Positions 27,563 to 36,838 of a stretch of 64,000 bases of DNA are shown here, piece after piece; the stretch's first letter is position 1, and each line of letters begins with the position of its first letter. The translations under genes were made by a program, and so were the position numbers. This stretch comes from Kocuria sp. Lineage in GTDB: Bacteria > Actinomycetota > Actinomycetes > Actinomycetales > Micrococcaceae. The stretch spans positions 1-64,000 of the forward strand of contig JAUNHG010000002.1 of assembly GCA_030524035.1 (NCBI GenBank), given 5' to 3'. The notes under the pieces were generated by a model. It ran no database searches. It was not told the origin of the DNA and worked only from the letters and a program-made list of their open reading frames with translations.

Positions 27563-29803
27563 TCATGGCTTGCGCAGCTTCCGTGGAGCCTCGCCGGCCT
27601 TCTTCAGGACCTTCTTCTTCGCCGCCGGCCGGGCGGCGGGCGTGGGACCCTCGTCCTCCTCGGACTCGACGCTCTGGCGGGAGCTGGTGAGCTTCGCGCC
27701 GGGAGCCGGCTTCTCCTTCATCAGCTGGTCCATCCGTGCGGCCTCCTCCGACTTCGCCGCTTCGAGCCGGACCCGCCTGCGCTGGGCCTCGCGGTAGGGG
27801 TTGATCCCCAGCGCGAGGTCGAGGTGGAAGACCACGTTCGACACGTCGCGGCGCAGGTACATGAGGTTCTCGCCCTTGGTCGTGATGAGCTGGGCGAGGT
27901 CCGGCGGGATCTGCTGGTGCAGCTGCTTCTGGTACTCGGCCACGGTGCGGTCGCGCATCGGGCCGAAGAGCGTGTAGTCCGCGGCGTCGAACTTGTTGAA
28001 GTCCGAGTCCCCGAGCATCTTGTCGACGTCGTTGTAGCTGTAGACCACGCGGCCGCCGCGCTCGTGCATGTGGTCGAACTGGTCGCGCAGGTACTTCTTC
28101 ACGCCGTCGTCGATCTGCTCGGTGCCGTGGATGACCACGGTGTCGCCGAGGCCGAGCTTGCCGACCGCGAAGCCCACGATGTTGACCAGCTGGGCCATGG
28201 CCACGCCCTTGCCGCGGCGCATCAGCCGCGAGAAGTCGTAGACCACGCGCTTGGCGTCGCGGACCCCGTCCACCGCCGAGGCGGTGTGGTTGTTGAAGAG
28301 GTCGCCGTTGGTCGAGAGCATGTTCGACGCGATGCCCTTGAGCACGTTGTACGCCCGCAGCTGGTCCGGGTCGGTCTTCGAGCTGTTCACCAGCGTCTTG
28401 TGCGCGGTGTCGAGGTACGACACGAACATCTGCAGCCGCGGCACCTGCTGGTGCGGGATGTTCACCACGCGCAGGCGGTGCCGCTGCTCCTTGGCGTTGT
28501 GCCGCCACATGCCCTGCTCGACGTAGAAGTCCGTCGCGGTGTCCTCCAGCGCGCTGCGGATGATCGAGGCCACCGAGCCGTCGGTCGACTCGTAGAGCTG
28601 CTCGAACATCAGCTTGAGCTTCTCCATCTGCGAGGCGAAGACCGTGAGCTCGTCATCCTCCTCGCCGAACATCTCGAAGGGGTTGACGTCGCCGCGGTTC
28701 AGGTCCACGCGCGAGGTCAGCCGGTCGAACGTCGGGCCCAGCCTGTCCAGGCTCGCCCCGTCGAGGACCAGGTGGACCACGGAGCCGTTGGCGAGCATGC
28801 AGGCCTGCGAGAGCTTCGAGCACCACATGTTGGACACGCGCTGGCGGTCCAGGTACTCGCTGAGCGTCGCGTCGGCGACCACCACATGGTGCTCGTACCG
28901 GTTCACGTCCATGAGCACGGCGGAGTTGTTGACGTCGCCGACCATGTAGCCGACGTACTCCCCACCCTTGTCGTTCAGGCCGTTGGTCACCAGCGAGTAC
29001 GAGCCCGCGAGCTCGGTCGAGGTGTAGTGGAAGCCCTTGCCGCGCTTCTTCTCGTTGTTCTTGAACAAGCCCGAGAGCTCCTGGCGCTGCTCGCCGGCGT
29101 AGGCGGCGGCCTTCAGGGTGCCGAAGCGGTCGATGTACAGGCGCGTGACGCGGTCGATCGAGTCCTCCAGCGCCGCCAGGTCCGGGGCCTTGAGGAACAG
29201 CCGGTTGTGCACCGACAGGTAGCTCGCGCCGTCCTGGATCTCGCCGATCGTGACCTCGAGGTCCGAGGAGATCTTCGCGGCCTTGCGCTTGGAGGAGGTC
29301 GTGCCCGTCTCCTCCTGCTCGTTCGCGTCGAGGCGGTCGAGCTTCTCGGACTGCTTGGTGAACGAGTCGATCCACTTCTCGTCCATGCGGCGAACCTGCT
29401 CCAGGACCACCGCGGTGACGCGGTCGTCGAGGCCGTCCGGGATCCGGTCGATGCCCCAGAACGCCGCGAAGTTGTCATGGGCCGCGTCGTCGTGGAAGAA
29501 CGCGAGCACGCACGCCACCGAGTCGTCGACCTCGAAGTAGTCGGAGCGGAAGAGGTACTTCTCCCGCGGCTTGAGCGCCAGCAGGTGCGGGTACGAGTCG
29601 AACCGCCCTTCCAGCTTCTTCATTTCTTGGCGGCGCTGCCACCAGTTCAGCTTCGGCTCGGGGGCCTGCTCCGCCTCGGCGGCGGGAGCGCCCGCGACGG
29701 CCGCCTCCAGCTCCTCGGCCGTCGGCGTCTCCGCCCTGTCTCCGCCATTGGACTTCTTCCCCGGGATGCCCAGCTGCTCCCGGGCCTTCGTCATCAGCGC
29801 CAT
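27563..29803 (-). CDS. VirB4-like conjugation protein with degenerate ATPase motifs
   Basis: 746 residues. The VirB4/TraC layout is recognisable: GEYVGYMVGDVNNSAVLMDVNR, then the strand leading to the P-loop, later RGDVNPFEMFG (the INPFD landmark), and a C-terminal helical part. Where Walker A (GxxGxGKS) belongs, the protein reads HHVVVADATLSEYLD (near residue 306), with no Gly-Lys-Ser. Where Walker B (a hydrophobic strand ending in DE) belongs, it reads DTVVIHGTEQIDD. It therefore probably cannot hydrolyse ATP and may be a structural partner. ATG 29803 has AAAGGA upstream. The VirB6-like gene follows immediately. Confidence 0.75.
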   Translation of the reverse strand: MALMTKAREQLGIPGKKSNGGDRAETPTAEELEAAVAGAPAAEAEQAPEPKLNWWQRRQEMKKLEGRFDSYPHLLALKPREKYLFRSDYFEVDDSVACVLAFFHDDAAHDNFAAFWGIDRIPDGLDDRVTAVVLEQVRRMDEKWIDSFTKQSEKLDRLDANEQEETGTTSSKRKAAKISSDLEVTIGEIQDGASYLSVHNRLFLKAPDLAALEDSIDRVTRLYIDRFGTLKAAAYAGEQRQELSGLFKNNEKKRGKGFHYTSTELAGSYSLVTNGLNDKGGEYVGYMVGDVNNSAVLMDVNRYEHHVVVADATLSEYLDRQRVSNMWCSKLSQACMLANGSVVHLVLDGASLDRLGPTFDRLTSRVDLNRGDVNPFEMFGEEDDELTVFASQMEKLKLMFEQLYESTDGSVASIIRSALEDTATDFYVEQGMWRHNAKEQRHRLRVVNIPHQQVPRLQMFVSYLDTAHKTLVNSSKTDPDQLRAYNVLKGIASNMLSTNGDLFNNHTASAVDGVRDAKRVVYDFSRLMRRGKGVAMAQLVNIVGFAVGKLGLGDTVVIHGTEQIDDGVKKYLRDQFDHMHERGGRVVYSYNDVDKMLGDSDFNKFDAADYTLFGPMRDRTVAEYQKQLHQQIPPDLAQLITTKGENLMYLRRDVSNVVFHLDLALGINPYREAQRRRVRLEAAKSEEAARMDQLMKEKPAPGAKLTSSRQSVESEEDEGPTPAARPAAKKKVLKKAGEAPRKLRKP

Positions 29804-29852
29804 GTCGCCCTTCGTCCTTTCTTCGTTCGTGTCGTCTCGAGATGAGGGCGCG

Positions 29853-30806
29853 TCAGGCCGCGATCTTCTGCTCGTGGGAGTCGTCGGAGGGGCCCGGCAG
29901 CGCTCCTGCGTCGAGCGCCTCGCGCGGGGCCAGCCGCTCCTGCTCGATCCCCTGGTAGAAGACCCGGAGCATCGGCTCGGTCTCCTCGCGGTCGAGGACC
30001 GTCGCCTCCTTAATCATCAGGGAGGACCCCTCCACCTCGGCCTGCAGCACGAGGTGGGCCTTCCGCAGGGCGTCCTCGCTCTTGCCCTTGAGCAGCAGGT
30101 ACTGGTGGATCGAGGTGAACTTGCCGCCGACGTGCTGCGTGAGGATGTCGTACTGCTCGTTCTGCAGCTCGATCAGGTCGGGGTCCCGGACCTCGAGCGC
30201 CTGGTTGCGGTGCTCGAGGTTCGCCACCTGGTGGTAGATCCGCTGCGGCTCCTTCGTGGTGATGAAGGACCACTCGCAGGTGGTGTCGATCTTGCGCCAG
30301 AACGAGTCGACGCGGTCCAGGATCGAGATCCGGTCCTCGTCGAACAGCAGGTACGACGCCGACCCCACGACCAAGTAGACCTGACCCTCGCCGCCGTCGG
30401 AGTAGTGGATCCGGCCGTCCTCCTCGATGCCGTCGATCCCGACGATCGAGTAGAAGTCGCTCGGGTCCGAGCTGCGGCGGGTGTACACGTGCCGCGCCTT
30501 GGCCGGCGCGTACGCCAGCAGGGCGGGCACCGTCATCGCCCTCAGCTCCTTCGTCCTGGTCATGCCGCCGAAGTAGAAGATGGCCAGCAGGCCCCAGATC
30601 ACGAAGAGCGTGATGAACACCGGCCCCGAGCTCCCCACGAAGGTCTGCGTCGTGACCCACAGCAGCGCGAGCATGCCGCCGCCGATGAAGAACAGCTGCT
30701 TGATGGGAGAGGGCTTCGCCGCCCAGCCGCCCTTGCTCAGGGTGATCTCGTGGTCGAGGAACGACCTGTTGAGGCTCGTCGGCACCTTGTACGACATCTT
30801 CGCCAT
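29853..30806 (-). CDS. PrgI/VirB3-like conjugation protein
   Basis: 317 residues from ATG 30806 (MAKMSYKVPTSLN), with AGAGGGAGAG upstream. Two transmembrane helices lie near residues 33-52 and 56-76 (IKQLFFIGGGMLALLWV and VFITLFVIWGLLAIFYFGG), followed by a long cytoplasmic part rich in charged residues. Its position directly before the VirB4-like gene and its topology fit the PrgI/VirB3 role; the long C-terminal part may be related to the VirB4 N-terminal domain (inference). It is the first gene of the minus-strand T4SS operon. Confidence 0.65.
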   Translation of the reverse strand: MAKMSYKVPTSLNRSFLDHEITLSKGGWAAKPSPIKQLFFIGGGMLALLWVTTQTFVGSSGPVFITLFVIWGLLAIFYFGGMTRTKELRAMTVPALLAYAPAKARHVYTRRSSDPSDFYSIVGIDGIEEDGRIHYSDGGEGQVYLVVGSASYLLFDEDRISILDRVDSFWRKIDTTCEWSFITTKEPQRIYHQVANLEHRNQALEVRDPDLIELQNEQYDILTQHVGGKFTSIHQYLLLKGKSEDALRKAHLVLQAEVEGSSLMIKEATVLDREETEPMLRVFYQGIEQERLAPREALDAGALPGPSDDSHEQKIAA

Positions 30807-30928
30807 GAAACTCTCCCTCTTACCCCACTGGTCTGTCCGCGCCTGTCCGAATGCCCTCATAGACGAGGGATACATGACTACTCTACCTCAGACAGGCCTG
30901 TCGAATCGAGCGTGACAGGCATACGAAT

Positions 30929-30978
30929 GGCACCGCCCGATGAGTCGGACTCGCGGTCCGACGCCATCGGGCGGTGCC
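30929..30978. terminator. Nested inverted repeat between topoisomerase and T4SS genes
   Basis: GGCACCGCCCGATG pairs with CATCGGGCGGTGCC (14 bp). Inside it GTCGGAC pairs with GTCCGAC. There is no clear T-run, but the position downstream of the topoisomerase gene and upstream of the T4SS promoter suits an insulating terminator. Confidence 0.6.
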
Positions 30979-31069
30979 GTGCGCTGCTTGCCTGCCTGCT
31001 CAAGTAGTCTATCTGACTGCTTGTCGAATTGTCAGTCGAGACCAGTCGACTCGGAGGCGTGCTCGGACC

Positions 31070-33490
31070 TCAGCCGAACGAGGGCACGAGCTTCTTCTTG
31101 CCGCCCTCGTCCTTCCAGGTGAGGCTCGCGTCGAACTTCTTCCCCTTCTTCGAAGTGAAGCCCTTGCCCGAGATCGTCTTGCCCGCGGCCAGCGCGGCGA
31201 GCTGGTCATCGGTGAACGCGACGCCGCACCAGCTCTTCGGCGGCGTGTCCAGCGAGGACTCGAAGTCGGGGACGATCTTCTTGCCCTCGCCCTTCTTCTC
31301 CTCCTTGAAGAAGACCTTGCACTGGAAGCGGTTGCCCTTCTTCGAGACGAAGTCGCTGGACTCGACGCCCTCGCCGGCCATGAGCCGGTCGATCTCCTCC
31401 TGCGTGAAGGTGTACTGGCACCAGGACTCCGGTGGCAGGGTGTTGCCGTTCGCGTCGCGGCGGCCGAAGCCGAGCTTCTGGAACCCGACGTACTTCCGGC
31501 CCTTGAAGGTGCCCTCGGCGAGCTCGCCGAAGACCTCGTAAGCCTTGCCCGTGCTGCTCTTGGCCGAGAACTCGATCGTCTCGCCGGCCAGCAGCTTGGC
31601 GACCTCGTCGTCGGAGAACCGGTGGCCGCCCCACTCGCGGGCGAAGACGACGGCCTTGCCCGTCTTCGACCAGATGCCCTGGGCGCGCTCCTTCTGGACG
31701 ACCGCCTCCTCCTTCAGCCCGAGCTCGGAGCGCATCGTCGCGGCGTTCTTCTGCATCGTGGCGATGTCCTCGCGGACCCAGTCGGCCACGACGGCCAGGC
31801 GCGCCTCGGCCGTCGCCCCGGCCCCGGCGGCGATCTCCTTCATGTCGGCGTAGACCTTCTCGGTCAGCGCCAGGTCGCCGATGTGGGTCCCGGGAAGCAG
31901 CCTCCAGCTCATGTCCCCGGCCTCGGCGAGGGTGAGCTTGCGCCCCTTTTCCACCAGCAGCGGGTACTTCGTCTTCGTCGAGGTGACCTCGGAGTAGGTG
32001 CTGGTGCGCGTGGCACCGGTGCCCACGTCGCGCTTCTCCAGCTGCTTCATCAGCCACTTCATGCTCGGGTGCTCGGGACGCTTGTTCGCGCCCTCGAAGA
32101 CGAACGGCTCGGCGTTGGTGCCCAGGCCCTTCGCCGACTCGTTCTCGTCGCCCTCGACCGAGTCGTCGCCGGCGTCCGGGTCGAAGACCGCCTTCCAGCC
32201 CGGCGAGAGCGGGACGTTGGTGATGCCCACGAAGTCCGGGTACTTCTCGACGTGGCCCTTCTGCTGCTCGTAGACGTAGTCCTCGGCGATCATCGCCAGG
32301 TAGTTCTTGCCCAGGGTCTCGTAGATCAGGCGGCCGGCCTTGCCGAAGCGCTGCTCGACGTCGTCCAGCGAGGACGGCACCTTCGGGCCGGGACGGTTCG
32401 CGCCGTGCGCGCCCTGCGCCTTCACGTGCGTCTTGCGCGGCTCGCGGTGCGTCAGGTGCTTGGCGTCCACCCCCACGACGGCCGCGATCCTGTCCACGTG
32501 CGGCGCAAGCTCGTTGAACTGCTCGGGCGTGATCGTCTTGTCCTCGGTGCGGGGATAGCTGACGACCTGCGCCTCGTACATCTTCTGATAGGTCGACAGC
32601 ACCAGCTGCGCCTTGACACCCTTGCCGACCAACAGCGAGGACAACGCCGCCAGGTCCAGCAGCCGCGGCGGGGCGGTCTGCGTCTTCGCCTTGCCGTCGA
32701 GCACCACGGGGGAGGGGCCGTACTGGTTCGGCACCTGCTCCTTCTGGTCGAACCGCGGCTCCTCCGGGTTCGTGTACATCACGTCGTTCTCGTCGCGGAA
32801 CCGGTTCTGGAAGAACGGCTTCTTGACGTAGTCGTTGTACGCCTTCAGCTGGTCCCCGACGAGCTTGACCATCGCGCTCTTGAGCCTGCCCTGGCGCAGC
32901 ACGGTGTTCTGCCCCGACTGGCGCGCCATGTTGGTGGCGATGCGCGTGAACTGCATCGAGAGCAGGTCGAACTGCGAGCGGTAGCGCGCCTTCTTGTACT
33001 CGTCGAAGTCGAGCAGCGACGGGATCGCCTTGCGGCTCGCGAACGCCTTCTGCAGCGAGGCCGCGGCCTCGTCGGTGAAGTACATCCGCGACCACGTGCC
33101 CGGCTTGAGCCCCAGCTCGAGGAAGGCGTTGACCGCGATCATGCCGCCCTCGCCGGTGGGGTCGACATCGGTCGCGATGACGATCTCGTCGCACTTGCCC
33201 AGCGTCCGCTTCACGTCCTGCGCGACCGAGCTGGCGTCCTTGATCACCTCCAGGCTCCAGTCGAGATCCTCCGGGTCCCACGGCAGGTTGCCCAGCTCCC
33301 AGGTCCGGTACTTCTCGGACAGCTCCGCGTCGCCGACCATCTTGTGCGGATCGACGAACTCGTACAGGTGCCCCCGGGCGTGGGCGATGACGTACTGCTC
33401 CCCGTTGTAGGTACCGATCGTGCCTCCGAGGGCTGCGGCGAAGTGCCGCGCCGCGCTCGGCTTCTCGGTGAGGATCCCGACAACCATCAT
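31070..33490 (-). CDS. Type IA DNA topoisomerase (TopB/TraE-like)
   Basis: 806 residues. The Toprim domain opens with TEKPSAARHFAAAL and has DVDPTGEG (metal-binding acidic residues near residue 105). The active-site tyrosine lies in VVSYPRTEDKTI, and HGANRPGPKVPSS follows. The C-terminal 250 residues contain repeated topo-C modules (AKLLAGETIEFS, DRLMAGEGVES, AALAAGKTISG). Such TopB-like enzymes are common on conjugative plasmids, where they resolve single-strand intermediates. ATG 33490 or 33487 may start; GGAG precedes both. It is transcribed towards the T4SS genes but has a terminator between. Confidence 0.9.
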   Translation of the reverse strand: MMVVGILTEKPSAARHFAAALGGTIGTYNGEQYVIAHARGHLYEFVDPHKMVGDAELSEKYRTWELGNLPWDPEDLDWSLEVIKDASSVAQDVKRTLGKCDEIVIATDVDPTGEGGMIAVNAFLELGLKPGTWSRMYFTDEAAASLQKAFASRKAIPSLLDFDEYKKARYRSQFDLLSMQFTRIATNMARQSGQNTVLRQGRLKSAMVKLVGDQLKAYNDYVKKPFFQNRFRDENDVMYTNPEEPRFDQKEQVPNQYGPSPVVLDGKAKTQTAPPRLLDLAALSSLLVGKGVKAQLVLSTYQKMYEAQVVSYPRTEDKTITPEQFNELAPHVDRIAAVVGVDAKHLTHREPRKTHVKAQGAHGANRPGPKVPSSLDDVEQRFGKAGRLIYETLGKNYLAMIAEDYVYEQQKGHVEKYPDFVGITNVPLSPGWKAVFDPDAGDDSVEGDENESAKGLGTNAEPFVFEGANKRPEHPSMKWLMKQLEKRDVGTGATRTSTYSEVTSTKTKYPLLVEKGRKLTLAEAGDMSWRLLPGTHIGDLALTEKVYADMKEIAAGAGATAEARLAVVADWVREDIATMQKNAATMRSELGLKEEAVVQKERAQGIWSKTGKAVVFAREWGGHRFSDDEVAKLLAGETIEFSAKSSTGKAYEVFGELAEGTFKGRKYVGFQKLGFGRRDANGNTLPPESWCQYTFTQEEIDRLMAGEGVESSDFVSKKGNRFQCKVFFKEEKKGEGKKIVPDFESSLDTPPKSWCGVAFTDDQLAALAAGKTISGKGFTSKKGKKFDASLTWKDEGGKKKLVPSFG

Positions 33491-33915
33491 TCGACTCCTT
33501 CTCGTCGGTGACTCGTAAACCAGTCACAAGTCTATCGTAGAAAGCCGGTCGAGTCATGAGTCGACAGAGTCGCGAATGGGTCGGGACTGACGCGATCCAG
33601 GTGCGGAAGAGGCTCGCGCCGGCACGGGTTTCGACTGTCTGCTCCCGGTGGTCGGCGGCAGAGGGGAAGGCCGTCCTGCGGTTCTCGCATCGGAAGAGCG
33701 CGGACGCGGCGTCAGGCGCTTGGGCCTCGTCGGATCCGACGAACTCCGCCGGTGAGGTTCCCCACCTGCGAAAGCACTGATATACGAGTCGAATCGAGAG
33801 GACAGCGACTCGATCCGGCACTCTGAACAGATCCGAGGTCTCCTATTACGAGCCCTTCTCGAGTAACGTTTAAAGGGCCGCCGTTAGCTTTCGCCAGACC
33901 TCAGGAGCACGTCCC
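33491..33915. other. 425-bp intergenic region with divergent promoters
   Basis: No credible gene. It holds TACGATAGACT at about 33,520-33,530 (minus strand), a possible -10 for the topoisomerase gene, and TATACGAGTCG at 33781-33791. A locally AT-rich AACGTTTAAA lies near 33,867, just before the next gene. Confidence 0.5.
33781..33791 (+). promoter_or_regulatory. TATACGAGTCG motif
   Basis: Same element as at 21386 and 54534, 135 bases before the next plus-strand gene. Confidence 0.35.
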
Positions 33916-34407
33916 ATGGCCGTCGACCACGCCTTCCTCCGCACACCCCAAGACTTCAAGAGCATGCTCGTCGACATGCAGGAGGGCAGCTGGCCCCCGG
34001 ACGAGGCCGACGTCATCCGCATAGCCCAGGCCTGCTCGATGCTGATCGAGTGCGTCGACGCGTGGGAGACCTCCACGCACGGCAAGAACGTCTTCGACGT
34101 CGACCGCGGGGAGATCACCACGGCCGAGCTGCGCCGGATCCTCGCCCAGGAGGTCGCCCTGAGCTACGAGGGGGACGTTGCCGTGCTGCTGGTCCCGCCG
34201 GGGGAGGAGCGCGTGCGCGTCGAGATCCGCGCCGACGTGGACGAGTTCCAGGGCCTGCTGCGCCGGCCGGAGATGGTGCTGGACTGGGAGCACGACGGTG
34301 AGGAGCACGAGCACTACATCTCGCTCAAGCCCAAGGGCCCGCACTGGTACATGCTCTCCCAGCTGCGCGACGACATGAAGGAAGGGCGGCTCAGCGTCCG
34401 CTCCTGA
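33916..34407 (+). CDS. Unknown protein next to umuDC
   Basis: 163 residues from ATG 33916, with AGGAG upstream. Soluble, acidic, with helical N-terminal and beta-rich C-terminal halves (VAVLLVPPGEERVRVEIRA). It lies 67 bases before umuD on the same strand but upstream of the SOS box, so it is probably not in that regulon. No family recognised. Confidence 0.65.
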   Translation: MAVDHAFLRTPQDFKSMLVDMQEGSWPPDEADVIRIAQACSMLIECVDAWETSTHGKNVFDVDRGEITTAELRRILAQEVALSYEGDVAVLLVPPGEERVRVEIRADVDEFQGLLRRPEMVLDWEHDGEEHEHYISLKPKGPHWYMLSQLRDDMKEGRLSVRS

Positions 34408-34444
34408 GATTCAAAGCCGTCGGCACGGGGGTGTACCATCGTAT

Positions 34445-34460
34445 TCGTACACATGTTCGA
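34445..34460. promoter_or_regulatory. LexA (SOS) box before umuD
   Basis: TCGTACACATGTTCGA differs at one base from the actinobacterial LexA palindrome TCGAAC-N4-GTTCGA. It ends 14 bases before the umuD start, over the likely promoter. This implies DNA-damage induction through the host LexA. Confidence 0.8.
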
Positions 34461-34474
34461 ATGCTAGGAAGCCC

Positions 34475-34960
34475 ATGACACCGACGACCCTCGGGGAGCC
34501 CGTCCCTGCCGCCTTACTGGAGCCCCTCGTGCTGCGCCTCGCGCCCGAGGCCGTCCCATGCGGGTTCCCGAGCCCGAGCCAGAACTACTTCTCCGGGGAG
34601 TTGGACCTCGGTGAACGCCTGATACGCGACCGGGCCTCGACGTTCATCTGGCAGGCGTCCGGGCACTCGATGACCGGGGCCGGCATCCACGACGGCGACC
34701 TGCTGCTCGTCGACCGTGGGGTGACCCCTGTGCGCGGCCACGTCGTCGTCGCCGTCGTGGACGGCGAGTACACGGTCAAGCGGCTGGACTCCGTCGACGG
34801 CCGGGCCGTGCTGCGGGCCGACAGCCCCGATCATCCCGACGTCCTGCTCGACGAGCACTCGGAGCTCACGGTCTGGGGCGTCGTCATCTGGTCCATCCAC
34901 TCCACGGCCGCGCCGATCCCCGGCGGACGCCCGTCCGGCTCCAGCGCCCGGCGTGGCTGA
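34475..34960 (+). CDS. umuD: UmuD-like S24 autoprotease
   Basis: 161 residues. A self-cleavage site Cys-Gly lies in AVPCGFPSP near residue 28. The nucleophile serine is in [12 protein letters not shown] and the catalytic lysine in [10 protein letters not shown]. There is no DNA-binding domain, so this is UmuD rather than LexA. UmuD processing activates the translesion polymerase made by the next gene. It overlaps umuC by eight bases. Confidence 0.92.
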   Translation: MTPTTLGEPVPAALLEPLVLRLAPEAVPCGFPSPSQNYFSGELDLGERLIRDRASTFIWQASGHSMTGAGIHDGDLLLVDRGVTPVRGHVVVAVVDGEYTVKRLDSVDGRAVLRADSPDHPDVLLDEHSELTVWGVVIWSIHSTAAPIPGGRPSGSSARRG

Positions 34961-36251
34961 GCGCGTCCCCGCGTCGATCGCCCTGGTCGACTGCGTCTCG
35001 TTCTACGCCAGCGCAGAACGGGTGTTCGACCCCTCCCTCGTGGACCGGCCCGTCGTGGTCCTGAGCAACAACGACGGATGCGTCGTCGCTGCCGACCCGA
35101 TCGCGAAGGCCCTCGACCCGGAAATCATGGGCAAGCCCTGGTTCAGGATCGAGGGCTGGTGCCGGGCCAACGGCGTGGAGGCCCGGTCCAGCAACTACGA
35201 GCTGTACGGATCGCTCAGCGCGAGGATCTCCTCGATCCTGGGGCGCTTCTCCCCATGGCAGGAGGTCTACTCGATCGACGAGAGCTTCCTGCAGCTGCGC
35301 GGGACGCCCGAGGAGCTGACCGTCGTCGGCCAGGAGATCCGTCGGACCGTCGCGCGCCTCGTCGGCGTCCCGGTGCGCGTGGCCATCGGCCCGACCAAGA
35401 CGCTGGCCAAGGTCGCGGCGCTGGGCATCAAGAAGACTCCCGCCTTCGAGGGCGTGCTGGACATGGGGCGCTTCCCGTCCGGGCAGCTGGATCAGATCCT
35501 GGATTCGATCCCCGTGCAGGACCTCTGGGGCGTGGCCGGGCGCACCTCGAAGAAGCTCGCGGCGATGGGCATCCACTCGGCGCTGCAGCTGCGCGACGCC
35601 GACGCGAAGCACGTCAGGAAGCGTCTCTCGGTCGTCATGGAGCGGACCGTCCTGGAGCTCCGCGGCATCAGGTGCATCGAGCTCGAGCTGCAGCCCCCGC
35701 CGGCCAAAGAGCAGCTGATCTTCTCGCGCAGCTTCGCCGCGAAGCTCACCGACCCCGCCGAGATGACCCAGGTCGTCTCGCTCTACGCGCAGAAGGTCAG
35801 CGCCAGGCTGCGGGCCCAGGGCTCGGTGGCCGGGCACCTCTCGGCCTGGGCGTCGACGGGGTGGGCCGACAAGGGCACGGTCGCCCACTCGGCGCACGTC
35901 GCGGTGCCGCTGCCGACGCCGAGCGACGACCCGATCGCGCTGACCAAGGCTGCGAAGGCGCTGCTGCCCGAGCTGTTCCCCGTCCCCGGCATCCGCTACG
36001 CGAGGGCCGGCGTCGTGCTCACGGCCCTCCGGCCCGCCGACGGAATGCAGGCCCTACCGCCGTTCCAGCCCGAGTTCGAGGGCCGAGGCCTGGGCCAGGC
36101 GATCGACGCGATCAACCAGAAACTCGGCGGCCACGTCGTGGGCGTCGGCCTCGGCGGCCTGAGAGCGCCCCAGGGGTGGGAGATGAAGCGCGCCATGGTC
36201 TCGAAGCGCTGCACGACGCACTGGGACGAGTTGCCCGTGGCCGTGGCCTGA
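34953..36251 (+). CDS. umuC: UmuC-type Y-family DNA polymerase V subunit
   Basis: 432-residue translesion polymerase. [16 protein letters not shown] is the N-terminal catalytic motif, [13 protein letters not shown] follows, [12 protein letters not shown] holds the paired acidic residues, and [16 protein letters not shown] and the C-terminal little-finger region ([13 protein letters not shown]) are present. It copies damaged DNA in the SOS response. On conjugative elements umuDC-like pairs (mucAB, impAB) are well known. Coupled to umuD by overlap. Confidence 0.95.
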   Translation: MAERVPASIALVDCVSFYASAERVFDPSLVDRPVVVLSNNDGCVVAADPIAKALDPEIMGKPWFRIEGWCRANGVEARSSNYELYGSLSARISSILGRFSPWQEVYSIDESFLQLRGTPEELTVVGQEIRRTVARLVGVPVRVAIGPTKTLAKVAALGIKKTPAFEGVLDMGRFPSGQLDQILDSIPVQDLWGVAGRTSKKLAAMGIHSALQLRDADAKHVRKRLSVVMERTVLELRGIRCIELELQPPPAKEQLIFSRSFAAKLTDPAEMTQVVSLYAQKVSARLRAQGSVAGHLSAWASTGWADKGTVAHSAHVAVPLPTPSDDPIALTKAAKALLPELFPVPGIRYARAGVVLTALRPADGMQALPPFQPEFEGRGLGQAIDAINQKLGGHVVGVGLGGLRAPQGWEMKRAMVSKRCTTHWDELPVAVA

Positions 36252-36292
36252 TCCAAGCCGCGCACCGTCGAACGAATGGGAGAATTGCCGAT

Positions 36293-36463
36293 ATGGAAGT
36301 AATACTCGCCATCGGCCCGATCGTCGGCTCCGACGACATCGACGACCCATCGCTGCATCGCCACATTTCGGCCGAGGCCGACGGCTACGACGATGCGTTG
36401 GCCCTGGCGCGTGAATCGGTACCAGACGGCTTCCGCATCCTCAACATCCGCACTGCACGGTGA
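36293..36463 (+). CDS. Small acidic protein downstream of umuC
   Basis: 56 residues from ATG 36293, with GGGAG upstream. Sequence is alpha/beta-like (MEVILAIGPIVGSDDIDD). It lies 41 bases after umuC, before a terminator, so it may be the last gene of the SOS-controlled unit. No family recognised. Confidence 0.55.
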   Translation: MEVILAIGPIVGSDDIDDPSLHRHISAEADGYDDALALARESVPDGFRILNIRTAR

Positions 36464-36487
36464 GGCCGTGGCCGAGCAGAAAATGAA

Positions 36488-36517
36488 CCGCCCCGGGAGG
36501 CTGACCTCCCGGGGCGG
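36488..36517. terminator. Bidirectional terminator
   Basis: CCGCCCCGGGAGG pairs with CCTCCCGGGGCGG around CTGA. CTTCTT follows on the plus strand. It separates the umuDC unit from the convergent toxin-antitoxin pair. Confidence 0.85.
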
Positions 36518-36532
36518 CTTCTTCGTCTGCTC

Positions 36533-36838
36533 TCAGGCCACCTGGACGCGCTGGTCGCCCATCACGTACTCGATGGCCAGTCCACCGCCGACGGCTTCGA
36601 GGTAGCTGCGGATCGTGCCGACCTTCGCGCTGTCGAGGTCGCCGTGCTCGATCTTGGAGACCTGGCGCTGCCCGACACCGATGCGCGCGGCGAGCTGGGC
36701 CTGGGTCAGGCCCGCCTGCTCGCGCAGCTCGCTGAGCTTGTAGGCGCGGACTTCGGCGAGCATCCGCTCCTTGTGCGCCTCGACGCGCTCCCGATCCACG
36801 GGGTGCTCGGCGACAAAGTCCTTCAGGGTCATGGTCAT
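36533..36838 (-). CDS. HigA-like HTH antitoxin
   Basis: 101 residues. An XRE-type helix-turn-helix is at about residues 38-90: LSELREQAGLTQAQLAARIGVGQRQVSKIEHGD. The start overlaps the toxin stop by ATGA. The toxin-first order and close overlap are typical of HigBA systems, in which the antitoxin neutralises the toxin and represses the operon. Confidence 0.85.
   Translation of the reverse strand: MTMTLKDFVAEHPVDRERVEAHKERMLAEVRAYKLSELREQAGLTQAQLAARIGVGQRQVSKIEHGDLDSAKVGTIRSYLEAVGGGLAIEYVMGDQRVQVA

Noticed and set aside
23187-27797. Very long open frame on the plus strand, opposite the T4SS genes
   Set aside because: It is the antisense shadow of G+C-rich genes with strong third-position bias; it is Arg/Ala-rich, has no ribosome site, and the minus-strand frames show real domains and signal peptide. 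The same holds for long plus-strand frames at 27,824-29,845 and 30,974-33,511.
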